The notes: generated from the sequence alone by a model not told the origin. Counted from the stretch's first letter, positions 36,465 through 46,998 are shown. The stretch: DNA of 64,000 nucleotides from Lunularia cruciata (GCA_948567375.1 OX419756.1:72022552-72086551); one strand, 5' to 3'. Program-made: numbers and translations.

Positions 36465-36866
36465 ACCATGAGGATCAATAGCCCAAAATTTTGTCTTGGA
36501 CTTATCCTCCTCCTTGATAACAAACTGAGTATGTCTTGCTCAAAGATCCAAAGTATTGAAGACCTTTGCATGCCAATCACATCAAAGATCTCCTTTGGTG
36601 TAGGCATGGTATACCAATCAGCCCTAGTCTATCAATTGATAGGATGGTATTCTCTACACATCCGCCTATTTATGTAGTTGTTATGCATATCCTTCTTGGC
36701 TAGCATCATTGTAGCTAATGCATACTCTCCATGTGAAATTTCCACCAAACCAACCTCTAAAGATCTCTATTCCAGCTCTAAATCAATGCTCTCTCTATGT
36801 CAATATATCAATAAGGATATCAAAAAACCGATGTATCGCTAATTAGCATAATTTGAATACTAGGTC
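36465..36866 (-). pseudogene. Family A reverse transcriptase, first part (reverse copy)
   Basis: Homologous on the reverse strand to 140-500. The open piece 36607-36422 starts PTPKEIFDVIG and covers the start of the RT palm. It is broken downstream by F at 36464 and upstream by a solo C LTR. Confidence 0.75.
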
Positions 36867-37559
36867 TATGAGCCGGCCTGTCTCTCACTCAGGATGAACC
36901 TCTAATGGTTATCATGGTAGTGCACCATGGACTAAGAAGGCAAAGAACCCCAACTCCATCATACTCCTCCAAGGCTTACACTCCAAGACTCAAGACATTG
37001 CTCACTAGAGAACTCAATGAGAGAGAGATAGTTGCAAATGAAAGGATGATGAGTATTTCCTCACCCCTAGTTTATATACTTATGAAATAGTTATGCACCA
37101 AAAGTTACCAATTACTGGAGTAACTCAAGTTACTAGGCTAAAAGTCAAGTAAAGTCAAAAAGTATAAAGCAATATCCATCCACATGGGCATATTCCACTA
37201 AGCATGTGATCTTATCTTAACCCAACCACTAAGTCAAGGATTCCTTCATATGGGCTATCTTTGGACTATAGAAGGATCCAAAACAAAAAGGCTTGCGGGT
37301 CCAAGAGTTCTCAACTCTTTCCTCAAAGCCAAAGAACTAGGAATAATACCAAGTCAACACACTAGAGTCCAAAATAGTGATGCTCATCTTTTCTATTTTC
37401 TCTAAAGTAAGCTCCACTCTATCTTAGTTATGACTAACTTTAGCTAATCATGACTAATGTAGAACTATCCTTTATCTCTATATAAATAATATCTCTCAAG
37501 TACTTGTAATATCAAGCTAAATATCACAATCCCACACACATGTACAAATGGGTGTTATA
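36867..37559 (-). mobile_element. Solo LTR of family C
   Basis: 693 bp reading TATGAGCCGGCCTG to GGGTGTTATA on the forward strand. Flanking tetramers GGTC and AGTC match at 3 of 4 positions, again favouring a 4-bp duplication. It is inserted in the family-A reverse copy between protease and RT. Confidence 0.9.
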
Positions 37560-38523
37560 AGTCCTTTTAGAACACCCAAATCCCTCATACTGAAAGCAAA
37601 ATAACTTATATACCTCTTCAAGAACCTCCAAACTCTTTGTCTTTCCTCTCTTATAAGCTTGGGTCCTAGATTTGGCTCCCAAGTATCTTTTGTAATTGAT
37701 GAAGGAGTGGAAGATGTACTTACTAGCTGCTACACTAGGCCCTTGGGAGCAATAGTGTCATGCTCCTAACCACTAGAGGTCTCAACCTTTGGGTGAAAAA
37801 ATTCCTCCACTTTGGCTACAATCTCCAAATGTCCTCTAGCTACATCCCAAGTAGACCAAGGGTATAATCCAAGTAGACCACGCTCACCTGGATGGACTCC
37901 AAGTAGACAACTCTCCCTAGTAGACACTAGTTGTGTCCCAAGAATACCATGTCCACTCGGTCCATCACCCCTAAATGTGCTTGAATCATCTCAATAGGCA
38001 TAGAACTCACAAGTGTTTGAGTGGTGATCCCTATCAAGCACATCCTATGTTGCTTTGCCAAGCAATGGCTCACAATCCAAGTCAAATAGTTTAGGGCCAT
38101 AGCCTAAACCTCAAGTTTGATGCATGGATACCTTAACACTACTAGAATAATAATAATACCAATGTGAAAACCCATTGCTCACTCTCTTTCTCATCCGCAT
38201 TGGGTTCCACCAACTACTATAACTATGAGTCCCAAAAAAGTCCAAGACCTCTCTCTCAAAAAGCATGGGAGCTTGGGAAACTCATAAGTTTGGGAAAGCG
38301 GCTTGGGGCTATCAAACTAAGTTCACCACTAACATAGGTGACCTATCAACCACTACCACCATTTGAGACTAATGCCCAATATCCAAGATGTCATCAACAA
38401 TGAGGTGGTTTTTTCAACCTCATCATAAGAATGTTGTAAGTAGAACCTCTCTAGGTAGAGGTTTGTCCACCAAAGAAAATGACAATGAGCCCGTGATCCC
38501 ACTCTGGTTGCATTCAACAACAT
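37560..38523 (-). pseudogene. Family A region between protease and RT (decayed)
   Basis: Expected by position to be the protease-RT linker of the reverse family-A copy. Near 37850-37960 the word CCAAGTAGAC recurs several times. No reliable frame; its left flank of element D supplies the target AACAT. Confidence 0.45.
38519..38523. repeat. Target duplication AACAT, left
   Basis: AACAT precedes the D LTR and is repeated exactly at 44163-44167 after the right LTR. Confidence 0.95.
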
Positions 38524-38593
38524 TGTAACAATATGGAGTTTAGCGATGAAGTCAGTCAAGCTCACGAAGTAGCACATAAGACAAATTAGCCTA

Positions 38594-38816
38594 GAATATT
38601 CCAAAAGTATCTAGGAAGCTTCTTGGGAAGCTTCCCGGTTAGCTTAGCTTGCACCTTAAGTAAGTAGCTTCTAGAAGGAAGCTTCTAGAAGCTTCCAACT
38701 AGCTTAGCTAGCACGCCAAGTAGGCGGCTTCTAGAAGGAAGCTTCTTGAGAAGCTTCCTAGTTAACTTGGCTTGCACTCTAAGAAAGCAACTTGAGGAAG
38801 CTTCTTGAGAAGCTTC
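38594..38816 (+). promoter_or_regulatory. Array of heat-shock-element-like sites in the D U3
   Basis: GAAnnTTC palindromes occur at 38594, 38615, 38627, 38678, 38688, 38738, 38750, 38797 and 38809. TTCnnGAA pairs lie at 38669 and 38729. At 38678-38695 four alternating units are fused as GAAnnTTCnnGAAnnTTC, a perfect canonical binding site for a heat-shock factor trimer. The array ends about 20 bp before the TATA box. The same array recurs in the right LTR (43807-44029) and, decayed, in element B. The match to the consensus is seen; heat response is inferred. Confidence 0.65.
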
Positions 38817-38837
38817 TCAAGGGCCTTGTATGCTACC

Positions 38838-38845
38838 TATAAATA
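38838..38845 (+). promoter_or_regulatory. TATA box of D 5' LTR
   Basis: TATAAATA, identical in the right LTR at 44051-44058 and conserved in element B. It sits directly downstream of the heat-shock-like array. Confidence 0.75.
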
Positions 38846-38950
38846 CCAAAGCCAAAGCTCATGCTAGGCATTTGGAGTTTTCCCTCATTCAAGTGTCCCA
38901 ATGTGAGTTTCCATTCTCCTATTTCTCTCCTTGGTTTTGGTCTTTTACAT

Positions 38951-38962
38951 TGGTATCAGAGC
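38951..38962 (+). other. Primer binding site of D (initiator tRNA-Met)
   Basis: TGGTATCAGAGC begins one base after the 5' LTR and is the perfect complement of the 3' end of plant initiator tRNA-Met. Confidence 0.95.
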
Positions 38963-39220
38963 AGGAATGAGATGGATGGAATTTATGGACCACCAAATCC
39001 ACTTCCGCCAAACCATTGGAACTTTCATATCCAGATATTACCAAAGCATCATTTCACACAATTCATCACCTCACGCTTTGGGCAGGATTTTCTACATATG
39101 ATCACCGTGTCAGAGGAATCCTTCATACTTCAAGTTGTAACTTATGGAGAACGGTGGACGTGTTGTATCTATGTGTTAATGAACTAGATAAATTGAGGGT
39201 AGTGGAATAAAGTAGTAGCA

Positions 39221-40120
39221 ATGGCGGCAATACCGGATGTTATCCTTGCAATGCAATAACAAATCAAGCATCTTACTCGATTGTTGGATGAACAAGACCA
39301 GCAACAACAAGAACAGATAGACAGAGCGCCAGTTCAAGATGGAGAAGATTGCATTTGATTTCCAAAACCTAAGGTGTTTGAAGGCAAGAATCTTCCAAGC
39401 ACAGTGGAGAATTTTGTGTTTGACTGTGAACGTTACTTTGAAGCCACCAATCTTCAAGACAAGCGGAAACAAATTCTCTTGGCTTCTAGCCAGTTGGATG
39501 GCGTGGCAAAACTTTGGTGGCGATTCCGAGTAGAAAGAGCTGAACGACAAATTGTTACACCAATTTTGACATGGGCAAAATTCAAGGATGCAATACTTGG
39601 TCGATTTCAAACTATAAATGCCACCCAAGCTGCACAAGATAAATTGGCGGAGTTGAGGTAGATTGGCTTAGTGAGAAGCTACATCACACAATTTCAGAAT
39701 ATCATCATGCAAATTCCAAATATCCAAGAAGGTGAAGTTCTGGATCGGTTTGTGCGAGGATTGAAGTCACAAACCAGATTGGAGGTGACCATGCGAGAGC
39801 CATAGAATGTAGAAGAAGCCATGCAATTGGCTGAGCATTTTGATTCCTTAATTGTGACAACTTGGTCTCAACCTCGACCTACACAAAACCTACCAATACC
39901 ACGAGTGGAAGAACCGGTACCAATGGAGATTGATGCTATCCAACAAAGACCACTTGGCACAATAGATAGAGAAAGATTACGACAAAATAGAGGTTGCTTT
40001 TATTTTTGCCAAGTTGGACATCACCTTGCTGAATGTCCACTTAGGAATGGGCGACCTCGACAAGTTGCCCAGATAGAGTTTGTAGAACAAAATGATCAGG
40101 GAAACAAAGAATCCCAGTAG
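39221..40120 (+). pseudogene. D gag (299 codons, four premature stops)
   Basis: The frame from ATG 39221 to TAG 40118-40120 is a single register with stops at 39257, about 39356, 39658 and about 39803. The core resembles retrotransposon gag (VENFVFDCERYFEA, LASSQLDGVAKLWW, LGRFQTINA). The C-terminal zinc knuckle near 39997-40038 reads CFYFCQVGHHLAEC: the second ligand has shifted by one residue because TGT became TTT, while the neighbouring Cys remains (element B keeps both cysteines). The stops are TAA, TGA or TAG at places where a C-to-T change of CAA, CGA or CAG is the simplest origin. The end of gag overlaps pol in the -1 frame. Confidence 0.9.
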
Positions 40121-40632
40121 GAGATTTCGAGCCGCCTACTGGGAGCTTGATTAGTTCCAATGGGATTGAAGGCTCAACCTATGCAAGTTTGCTTCACTTG
40201 CAAGGTACGATATCTAATCAGGATTGTAGGATTTTGGTTGATTCTGGAAGTTCAGAGAATTGCATATCTATGCAAGTAGCAAAGGAATTGGGTATTCCTA
40301 TCAAGCCAGTGATTGGAAGTAGTTTGATGATGGCGGATGGTAGAAAAGGTTCTGCATTCTGCACCTCGCATCCTGTTACCTTCAAGATTGGGAAGGAGTA
40401 TTTGGAGTGTATGAGGTTTGTAGTGGCACCTCTACACTATGATATCATTCTGGGTCTACCTTGGCTTGAACGTCATAAGGTTCAATTTGATTGGACCCGA
40501 TGTCAAATTCAAGTACAACACCAAGGTAGGAATTTCCGATTAGGTTGTCTGGCACCTTTGAGTAAGACACCTAAGAATAGTCAGTCCCAAGATGGGAAGT
40601 TTGTTGAGAAGGTAGCCATAGAGAAAATCTAG
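40096..40632 (+). pseudogene. D protease (start of pol, -1 frame)
   Basis: The frame opens at 40096, overlapping gag by 25 nt, with no ATG before protease, so expression as a Gag-Pol fusion by frameshifting is expected. The aspartic-protease active site ILVDSGSSEN lies near 40225-40260 and the LGLPWLE segment near 40450. The first in-frame stop, TAG at 40630-40632, falls in the linker after the protease. It is probably a decayed codon rather than the natural end, since RT follows in the same register. Confidence 0.85.
40099..40143 (+). promoter_or_regulatory. Programmed -1 ribosomal frameshift signal at the D gag/pol border
   Basis: GGGAAAC at 40099-40105 is read in the gag frame as G-GGA-AAC, the canonical X-XXY-YYZ slip site. 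A 7-nt spacer (40106-40112) is followed by a perfect 9-bp stem CCCAGTAGG (40113-40121) and CCTACTGGG (40135-40143) with a 13-nt loop. The gag stop TAG lies within the stem. The -1 frame is open from 40096 and leads without a stop into protease. In element B the stem reads CCCAATAGG/CCTATTGG, so one pair changed on both sides. Confidence 0.8.
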
Positions 40633-40764
40633 AAGAGAGATGAGTCCCAAGATGGGAAGTTTGCCAAGAAGGCAACCATGGAGCAAGCTTAGAAGAGAGA
40701 TGAGTCCCTAGAAGGGAAGTTTGTTAATGAAGCAGCCATAGAGCAAGCTTTGGAGGAAGATAAG
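40585..40764 (+). repeat. 60-bp in-frame tandem repeat in the D protease-RT linker
   Basis: Three exact-length 60-bp units start at 40585, 40645 and 40705, each adding 20 residues (pattern SQDGKF...EKVAIEKI). Two units carry an in-frame TAG (40630 and 40690). Element B has about two units. The number therefore varies between copies. Confidence 0.9.
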
Positions 40765-42190
40765 TCTGTATTTGCGGTGTGGATCAAGCCGATTGCACAA
40801 GAACAATCTGAGGAGGGCCAGGTGCCGCATCAAGCAACGATTGATCAGATAGTTCAGGAGTTTGCTGATGTGTTTTTGGATGATCTACCAAAGGGATTAC
40901 CCTCTGATCGAGGTATGCCCTTCAAGATCAAGTTATTGCCAGGGAGTACTCCAATGAGTAGACCAATCTATCGGCTCTCACCAAAGGAGTTGGAAGAGTT
41001 GCGAATAACACTTATAGAGTTGTTGGAGAAGGATTTCATATGACATAGTACCTCTCCATGGGGAGCACCGGTACTATTTGTTCCAAAGAAGGATGGAGGA
41101 CTTAGTTTTTGTATTGATTACCGTGGGCTCAATAAGCAAATTGTGAAGAATGCATATCCCTTGCCTCGGATCAATGACCTGCTTGATCAATTAAGTGGAG
41201 CACGCTACTTTTCCAAGCTAGATCTTTGTAGTGGCTATTGGCAAATTCCTATTGAAGGACAAGACGTGCAAAAGACTACCTTTCGCACAAGGTATGGACA
41301 TTTTGAGTGGAGAGTTCTACCTTATGGACTCACTAATGCTCCAACAGTCTTCATGGATCAAATGCATCGGGTGTTGGAGGGACTATTGGATCAATCTGTG
41401 GTATTGTTCTTAGATGATATCTTAATCTATAGTAGGACAGAGGTAGAACAAAAGAATCATGTGCAAGAAGTCCTAAGACGACTACAACAGTGGAAACTTT
41501 ATTGCAAGAAGTCAAAGTGTGCTTTTTGGCAGAAGGGGGTTACCTTCTTGGGTCATAAGATCTCATTAGAGGGGATCAAAATGGAAGAAGAGAAGATCAA
41601 GGCCATTACTGATTGGCCTACCCCAAAGGATGCTACCGAAGTACGAGTTTGGCTAGTTTTTACCGACGGTTCATCCACTATTATGCTCACGTGGCTGCAC
41701 CATTGACTAACGTCTTGGAAAAGAACTCGAGCTTCCAATGGACCACCAAGCATGAAGAAGCATTCCAGAAGTTAAAGCATATGGTGTCTTCAAGACCCAT
41801 TCTTCAACCATATGATCCTCAACTACCTTGTGTGGTTGATTTTGATGCTTCTAACTTTGCAATTGGAGCTGTGTTGCAACAAGAATTTCCAGATGGACTA
41901 CATCCTATTGCCTTTGTGTCTTGCCAACTAAATACAGCTGAAAGAAATTGCTCTACTCGAGATCAGGAACAACTTGCAATGGTATATGCCACCAAGGTAT
42001 GGAGGCATTATCTCTTGGGGAAACAAGTGATCATGCAAACTGATCACAAGCCATTGTTGCAAACCTTACACCTAGAGCACATGAAGAGTTGACATCATCG
42101 ATGGGAAGAGCAACTCCAATTGTTTGACATCAAACTTGAGTACAAACCAGGTCGGTTCCATGTCATCCCTGATGCTCTATCATGACGACC
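40750..42190 (+). pseudogene. D reverse transcriptase and RNase H
   Basis: RT blocks in order: LPLPRINDLLDQL-type start near 41158, KLDLCSGYWQI near 41216, LPYGLTNAP near 41320, catalytic FLDDILIYS near 41407-41430, and VTFLGHKIS near 41540. RNase H has FDASNFAIGAV near 41840 and TDHKPL near 42040. Lesions: TGA at 41041 just before the conserved SPWGAP segment, a short deletion at about 41651 that shifts the frame (element B retains the missing codons), and TGA at 42090 and 42183. The polymerase active site itself is intact. Confidence 0.9.
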
Positions 42191-43802
42191 TGATTTGAAG
42201 TCTCTTCCTCTCATCACGGCAGCAATTACGACGGTGTCAATTGATCCCAAGATTCATAACAAGTTTTGGTTAGCTCTACAGCAAGATCCCTTCTTCCAAA
42301 TGGTACATGGTCGGCTAACAACAGGTGACAAAGAGTACAACACCTTCTCCTTCAAGGAAGGCCTTCTATTCCATGCGGACCGGATCTATGTTCTAGCCAA
42401 AGGTGATCTTCAACTTGTGTGCCTTCAAGAAGCCCATGATTTACCCATTGCTGGTCACATGGGTGTAGACAAGACCTTGGGTACCCTCCAACGTCAATGG
42501 TGGTGGCCCAATATGACACGAGATGTTCAAGAATTTGTCCGATCGTGTGAGAGCTACCAACGTAACAAGGCCAGCAACCAAAAGTCGGGTGGACTCCTTC
42601 AACCGCTTGCCGTTCCATCAGCTCATTGGGAGCATGTGAGCTTGGATCTCATCACATCCTTGCCAAAGACAAAACAAGGACATACCGCCATCGTGGTGTT
42701 TGTGGATAAGCTTAGTAAGCAAATCCACTTGGCACCAACCTGTGATATCGTGGATGCTCCAACCTTAGCGCAAATCTACTTTGACAATGTCTTCAAACAT
42801 CATGGAATGCCATGCATACTCATCTCTGACCGTGATCCTTGCTTTACCGAGAAGTTTTGGCAAGCACTCTTTCAGGTACTTGGCACCAAGCTTGCTTTGT
42901 CCACGGCCTATCATCCTCAAACTGATGGACAAACCAAACGTGCAAATCATACATTGGAGGATATGTTGTGTGCCTTTGTCAATGTCCACCATACTAATTG
43001 GGATGAATGTCTTGCCGTAGCCGAATTTGCCTACAACAATTCCAAACAAGCAAGCACCAGATTCTCTCCTTTCTTTCTCAATTTTGGACAAGATCCGCTT
43101 GTTCCAAATTCTCTTCTTGCTCCCCCTCTATCTCAGGTTCCTCATACTTCCACATTCTTGACCACTATATCCCAATCTCTCCAACAAGCCAAGTCTCACC
43201 TCCTTGTTGCTCAGAATCGCCAAAAACAATATGCGGACCACCATCGTTGAGATCTCACCTTTGAAGTCGATGATAAAGTCATGCTATCCTATAGTAACCT
43301 CTCTCTCCCACTTGGTACCCAAGTTCATAAACTTGCCCCTAATTGGATAGGACCCTTTGGTATCACCCAAATTGTCTCTCCTATTGCTTATCATCTTGCC
43401 TTGCCTTGTCACATGCGTATCCATCCTGTCTTTCATGTTTCCAAGTTGAAACCCTTTGTTCCTAACCCCTCTTCCTTTTCCTCTCGAGTCCAACCTCCCC
43501 CTCTTCCTATCCTTATCAATGATCATGAGGAGTACAAAGTTGATCGTATCCTTGCGCATTGCCACATTCGACGAGGTCGTCACCAACATACGGAGTGCAA
43601 GGTCCTTTGGAAAGGGTATCCCCTTCATGATGTCACATGGGAACCTCTTTCTCACCTCCACAATGCACAAACGGCCATCCAAGAATTCGAAGCTTCACTG
43701 GCTACGAGGACGTCACCAACTAGTGGTAGGGGAATATGTAACAATATGGAGTTTAGCGATGAAGTCAGTCAGGCTCACGAAGTAGCACATAAGACAAATT
43801 AG
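42184..43802 (+). pseudogene. D integrase with C-terminal chromodomain
   Basis: The zinc domain has both His (HDLPIAGH near 42436) and the first Cys, but the second Cys is Tyr (codon 42555-42557). Catalytic residues: Asp at 42645, Asp at 42828, and 35 residues later Lys at 42936 where Glu is required in the TDGQTxR motif. A TGA at 43248 interrupts the C-terminal domain. A chromodomain (YKVDRILAHCHIRRGR, VLWKGYPLHDVTWEP) spans about 43529-43696; by family precedent it would target chromatin marks. The frame runs 66 nt into the right LTR and ends at 43800-43802. Confidence 0.92.
43725..43736 (+). other. Polypurine tract of D
   Basis: GGTAGGGGAATA directly precedes the 3' LTR and is the expected plus-strand primer. 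Confidence 0.7.
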
Positions 43803-44162
43803 CCTAGAATATTCCAAAAGTATCTAGGAAGCTTCTTGGGAAGCTTCCCGGTTAGCTTAGCTTGCACCTTAAGTAAGTAGCTTCTAGAAGGAAGCTTCTA
43901 GAAGCTTCCAACTAGCTTAGCTTGCACGCCAAGTAGGCGGCTTCTAGAAGGAAGCTTCTTGAGAAGCTTCCTAGTTAACTTGGCTTGCACTCTAAGAAAG
44001 CAACTTGAGGAAGCTTCTTGAGAAGCTTCTCAAGGGCCTTGTATGCTACCTATAAATACCAAAGCCAAAGCTCATGCTAGGCATTTGGAGTTTTCCCTCA
44101 TTCAAGTGTCCCAATGTGAGTTTCCATTCTCCTATTTCTCTCCTCGGTTTTGTTCTTTTACA
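43737..44162 (+). repeat. 3' LTR of D
   Basis: 426 bp, same length as the 5' LTR, with about four differences: near the AAGCTCACG/AGGCTCACG site, one in the third 60-bp unit and two close to the end. Confidence 0.95.
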
Positions 44163-44167
44163 AACAT

Positions 44168-45458
44168 GATAAGTCCCATCCAAGAATGGACCTAATGTGA
44201 ACTCACCACCATCTTGGTGCAAGGATCACCTATGAAAAGGATGTTCTCCAAAATGTAAGTTGGAGAAACAGACTGATGAACTTGGAGATGTTGTAGTATA
44301 CATGATATCTCCCAAAATACACTAGAATGGGGATCTTGAAGACCAAAACCTTGGCCAACATGTGTATGTCCCTAACATGGCCATCCAAAAATCACCAAAT
44401 GAATGGGACCATGTCCTTTTAGATCCTACGCTCCCAGTAAGGAAATACCAACTAGTAGGATTTTCTAGTACCCTTGATTGTTGACATTAGTAATAACTTA
44501 GCATACTAATAGCCCAAGTGTCTCACATGATGTAGAGAGACTTGCAATCTCATCTCTCTCCATATACAAGTACTCATATACTTGCTTGAACTATTGTAGC
44601 TAGTCTAGTGCTAATCCCACCAAACAACTCCAATAGACATATTCTCTCTATTAGATATTGCCAAGCAATGAGTATGGTGTCCAAAGGAGTCAAGGTAATC
44701 AACTCAAGAGGCTCATCCTCACATTGGTCTCTTGGTGGTACAAAGGCTCTATTCCAAGCCTACTGCACCAATTGATCCGCATGTTGCTACAATGCCTCCT
44801 TTGAACTCCACAATGGAACATCCAAGGTGGATGGAACGATCCAAATTATACTCTAAATTTGAGTGATCTATTCCAATATTGGAGTATCCTCTGTATTCCC
44901 TTCCAATTAGTCACTAGGCCAAGTAATAGAACCACTAAAAGCTAAAATTGATGTTGACATGGTCCCGGACTGTAGTGAGCCAAGACTACCACTACTGAAG
45001 CATACTACTAGATGACATACCCATCCTTTAGCTGACTGCCAACCTGGTCTATAGGGAGCTATCTCCTCCTAATAGTCTATACTAAAACCCATGGGAATAA
45101 CACTACTCCCCCAACTCACACATCATATGACTCAACTATTGTCACAATGGCCTAAGCTCTCACCATAGAGCTATCAATCAAACGACCAGGCTTAATCTAA
45201 ACAACAAGCTCTCCACATGTGATGTATTGTGTAGATCCACCCTTAGAGATGTTTGGATCTTAAATGGACATGTTTCACATTGGTCTTTTATAACTCTAGA
45301 CTGACAACTATAGCCTTCCGCAACATAAGGCGTTGCGCACCATAGTCTAGTAAGATCCTCTGTGGTGTATAGACCTTCCTTAAAGGTCTCCCCAAACAAA
45401 AAATGGTTATCCAATAGGACAACTCTAGGTGTAAATTGTGCTCAATCAAAGGCCGGTA
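44168..45458 (-). pseudogene. Family A protease region (reverse copy)
   Basis: On the reverse strand this continues upstream from element D. Near 45350-45370 one frame reads LLDYGAQ, the aspartic-protease active site with Tyr after Asp, as in the forward copy. Homology with 9725-10046 covers about 45455-45130. The rest, 44168-45130, is decayed linker without a long frame. It is bounded on the right by an inserted C element. Confidence 0.65.
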
Positions 45459-46148
45459 TGTAATATCTATTTATGCATGTATGTGCTATTGTGATATTTA
45501 GTTTGGTATGATAACTACTTGAGAGATATTATTTATATAAAGATAAAGGATGGTTTTACATTGGTAATCATTAGCTAAAGTTAGTCATAGCTAAGATAGA
45601 GGGTATTTTACTTTAGAGGAAGTGGAAAAGATAAGCACTACTATTTGGATTCTAGTGTGTTGATTTGGTATTATTCCTAGGTGTTTGGCTTTGAGGAAAG
45701 AGTTGAGAACTCTTGGACCCACAAGCTATTTTGCTCTAAATTCTTTTATAGTCCAAGAAAAGTCCATGTGAATGAATCTTTGACTTAGTGGTTGGGTCAA
45801 GATAAGGCTACATGCTTAGGAGAATATTCCCATGAGCATGGATATTCCTTTGGCTTTTTGAATTTATTTGACTTTTAGCTTAGTAACTTGAGTTACTTGA
45901 GTAATTAATAACTTTGGTGCGTAACTATTTCACAATTATATAAACTAGGAGTGAGAAGATACTCATGATCCTTTCATTTGCAACTATTTATCTCTCATTG
46001 AGCTCTCTAATGAGCAATGTCTTGAGTCTTGGAGTGTTAACCTTGGAGGAGTATGATGGAGTTGGGGTTTTTTGCCTTCTTAGTCCATGGTTTGCTACCA
46101 TAATAGCCATCAGAGGTTCATCTTGAGTGAGAGATAGGCCAACTCACA
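45459..46148 (+). repeat. 5' LTR of C3
   Basis: 690 bp from TGTAATATCT to CAACTCACA. The TATA box is altered to TATATAAACTA near 45936. Confidence 0.9.
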
Positions 46149-46151
46149 TTT

Positions 46152-46169
46152 TTGGTTTTGTTATTGGGA
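46152..46169 (+). other. Decayed primer site of C3
   Basis: TGGTTTTGTTATTGGGAC matches the tRNA-Glu complement TGGTTCCGTTGCCGGGAC except for four C-to-T or G-to-T/A changes, mostly C-to-T. Confidence 0.7.
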
Positions 46170-46998
46170 CCTCTCTAGAAGGCAAGATAATGTTCCGCGT
46201 ACAATTCTATATTAGCCAAAAGAAGGCTATGAGTGATCACTTTGAGAGAACATTAAGAGAAGAGATGATTGAACTTATGTCAGAGAATTAAGATCCATTT
46301 ATATACCCTATAGTTCATTATGATTTCTTTGAGGTGATTTTTTATACCTTGTATACTTTTGGAGAGATTGTGTGAGGTGGATTGCAAATTTTGGAGATTA
46401 TGATGATTTTGGGTAAAATTTCAAGTTTGAGATCTTGACTTTCTACACATGATAGCATTTAATATATGTGTAGATAGCTTTCTATACTTTCAATTATAAC
46501 ATTTGAAAGTATTGTGAGAGCTACTATACGCACTAAGCTAGAATTTTTGAATGTTGAGAGGAGAAACTCCTCCTACAATTGCGTGCTCTTTAGAAAATTG
46601 TACATCGTCTACCATACCTTCAATTTTTAGTGCATTTTTTGAAACTTTCCAAGCAAATTTAGTGCATTTTATTCTACCTTTTGGCATAGAAATTAGAGAG
46701 AGATCATTCTTGCGCATAAAGTTATGAGGTTTTAAATTGAGGGATGGTTTATAGACCAAATCTGAAATATATGTGTTGAATAGAAAGATGTCTAGGCCAA
46801 ATGGCTCAATGAAAAGATCTGAAATTTTTCAAAGAGAGATGCCCTAGAGTTATAATCAAATTTTCAAATGATTGTGATATATCAGTTGAGACATTTGAGT
46901 GACATTGTGAGAAAGTGTCAATTTTGCAGAGTTTAGATCTCATGCATGAGGAGTGTGAGAGCAACAAAAAGCATGTGTGAGTGTTTAGACTCATTTTG

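Larger units (their letters stand above)
38524..38949 (+). repeat. 5' LTR of D
   Basis: 426 bp from TGTAACAATATGG to CTTTTACA. U3 has about four 60-bp tandem units starting near 38581, 38641, 38701 and 38761. A TATAAATA box at 38838-38845 implies transcription start around 38870 and a short R-U5 of about 80 bp. Confidence 0.95.
38524..44162 (+). mobile_element. Full-length chromovirus retrotransposon D
   Basis: A 5639-bp Ty3/gypsy element with two 426-bp LTRs, exact 5-bp target duplication AACAT, initiator-Met primer site, gag, protease, RT, RNase H, integrase and a C-terminal chromodomain. The LTRs differ at about four positions (0.9 percent) by eye. The coding region nevertheless carries about ten premature stops, one frameshifting deletion and a replaced integrase catalytic residue, so it cannot be autonomous. 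It is inserted in the reverse family-A copy. A -1 frameshift signal sits at the gag/pol border. Confidence 0.97.

Noticed and set aside
38581-38820. Possible CRISPR-like or satellite array of 60-bp repeats
   Set aside because: Only about four units, no unique spacers, and located within both LTRs of a defined retrotransposon.
38524-44162. Endogenous pararetrovirus or envelope-bearing retrovirus
   Set aside because: No movement protein, coat or envelope-like frame; gene order and integrase with chromodomain fit an LTR retrotransposon.
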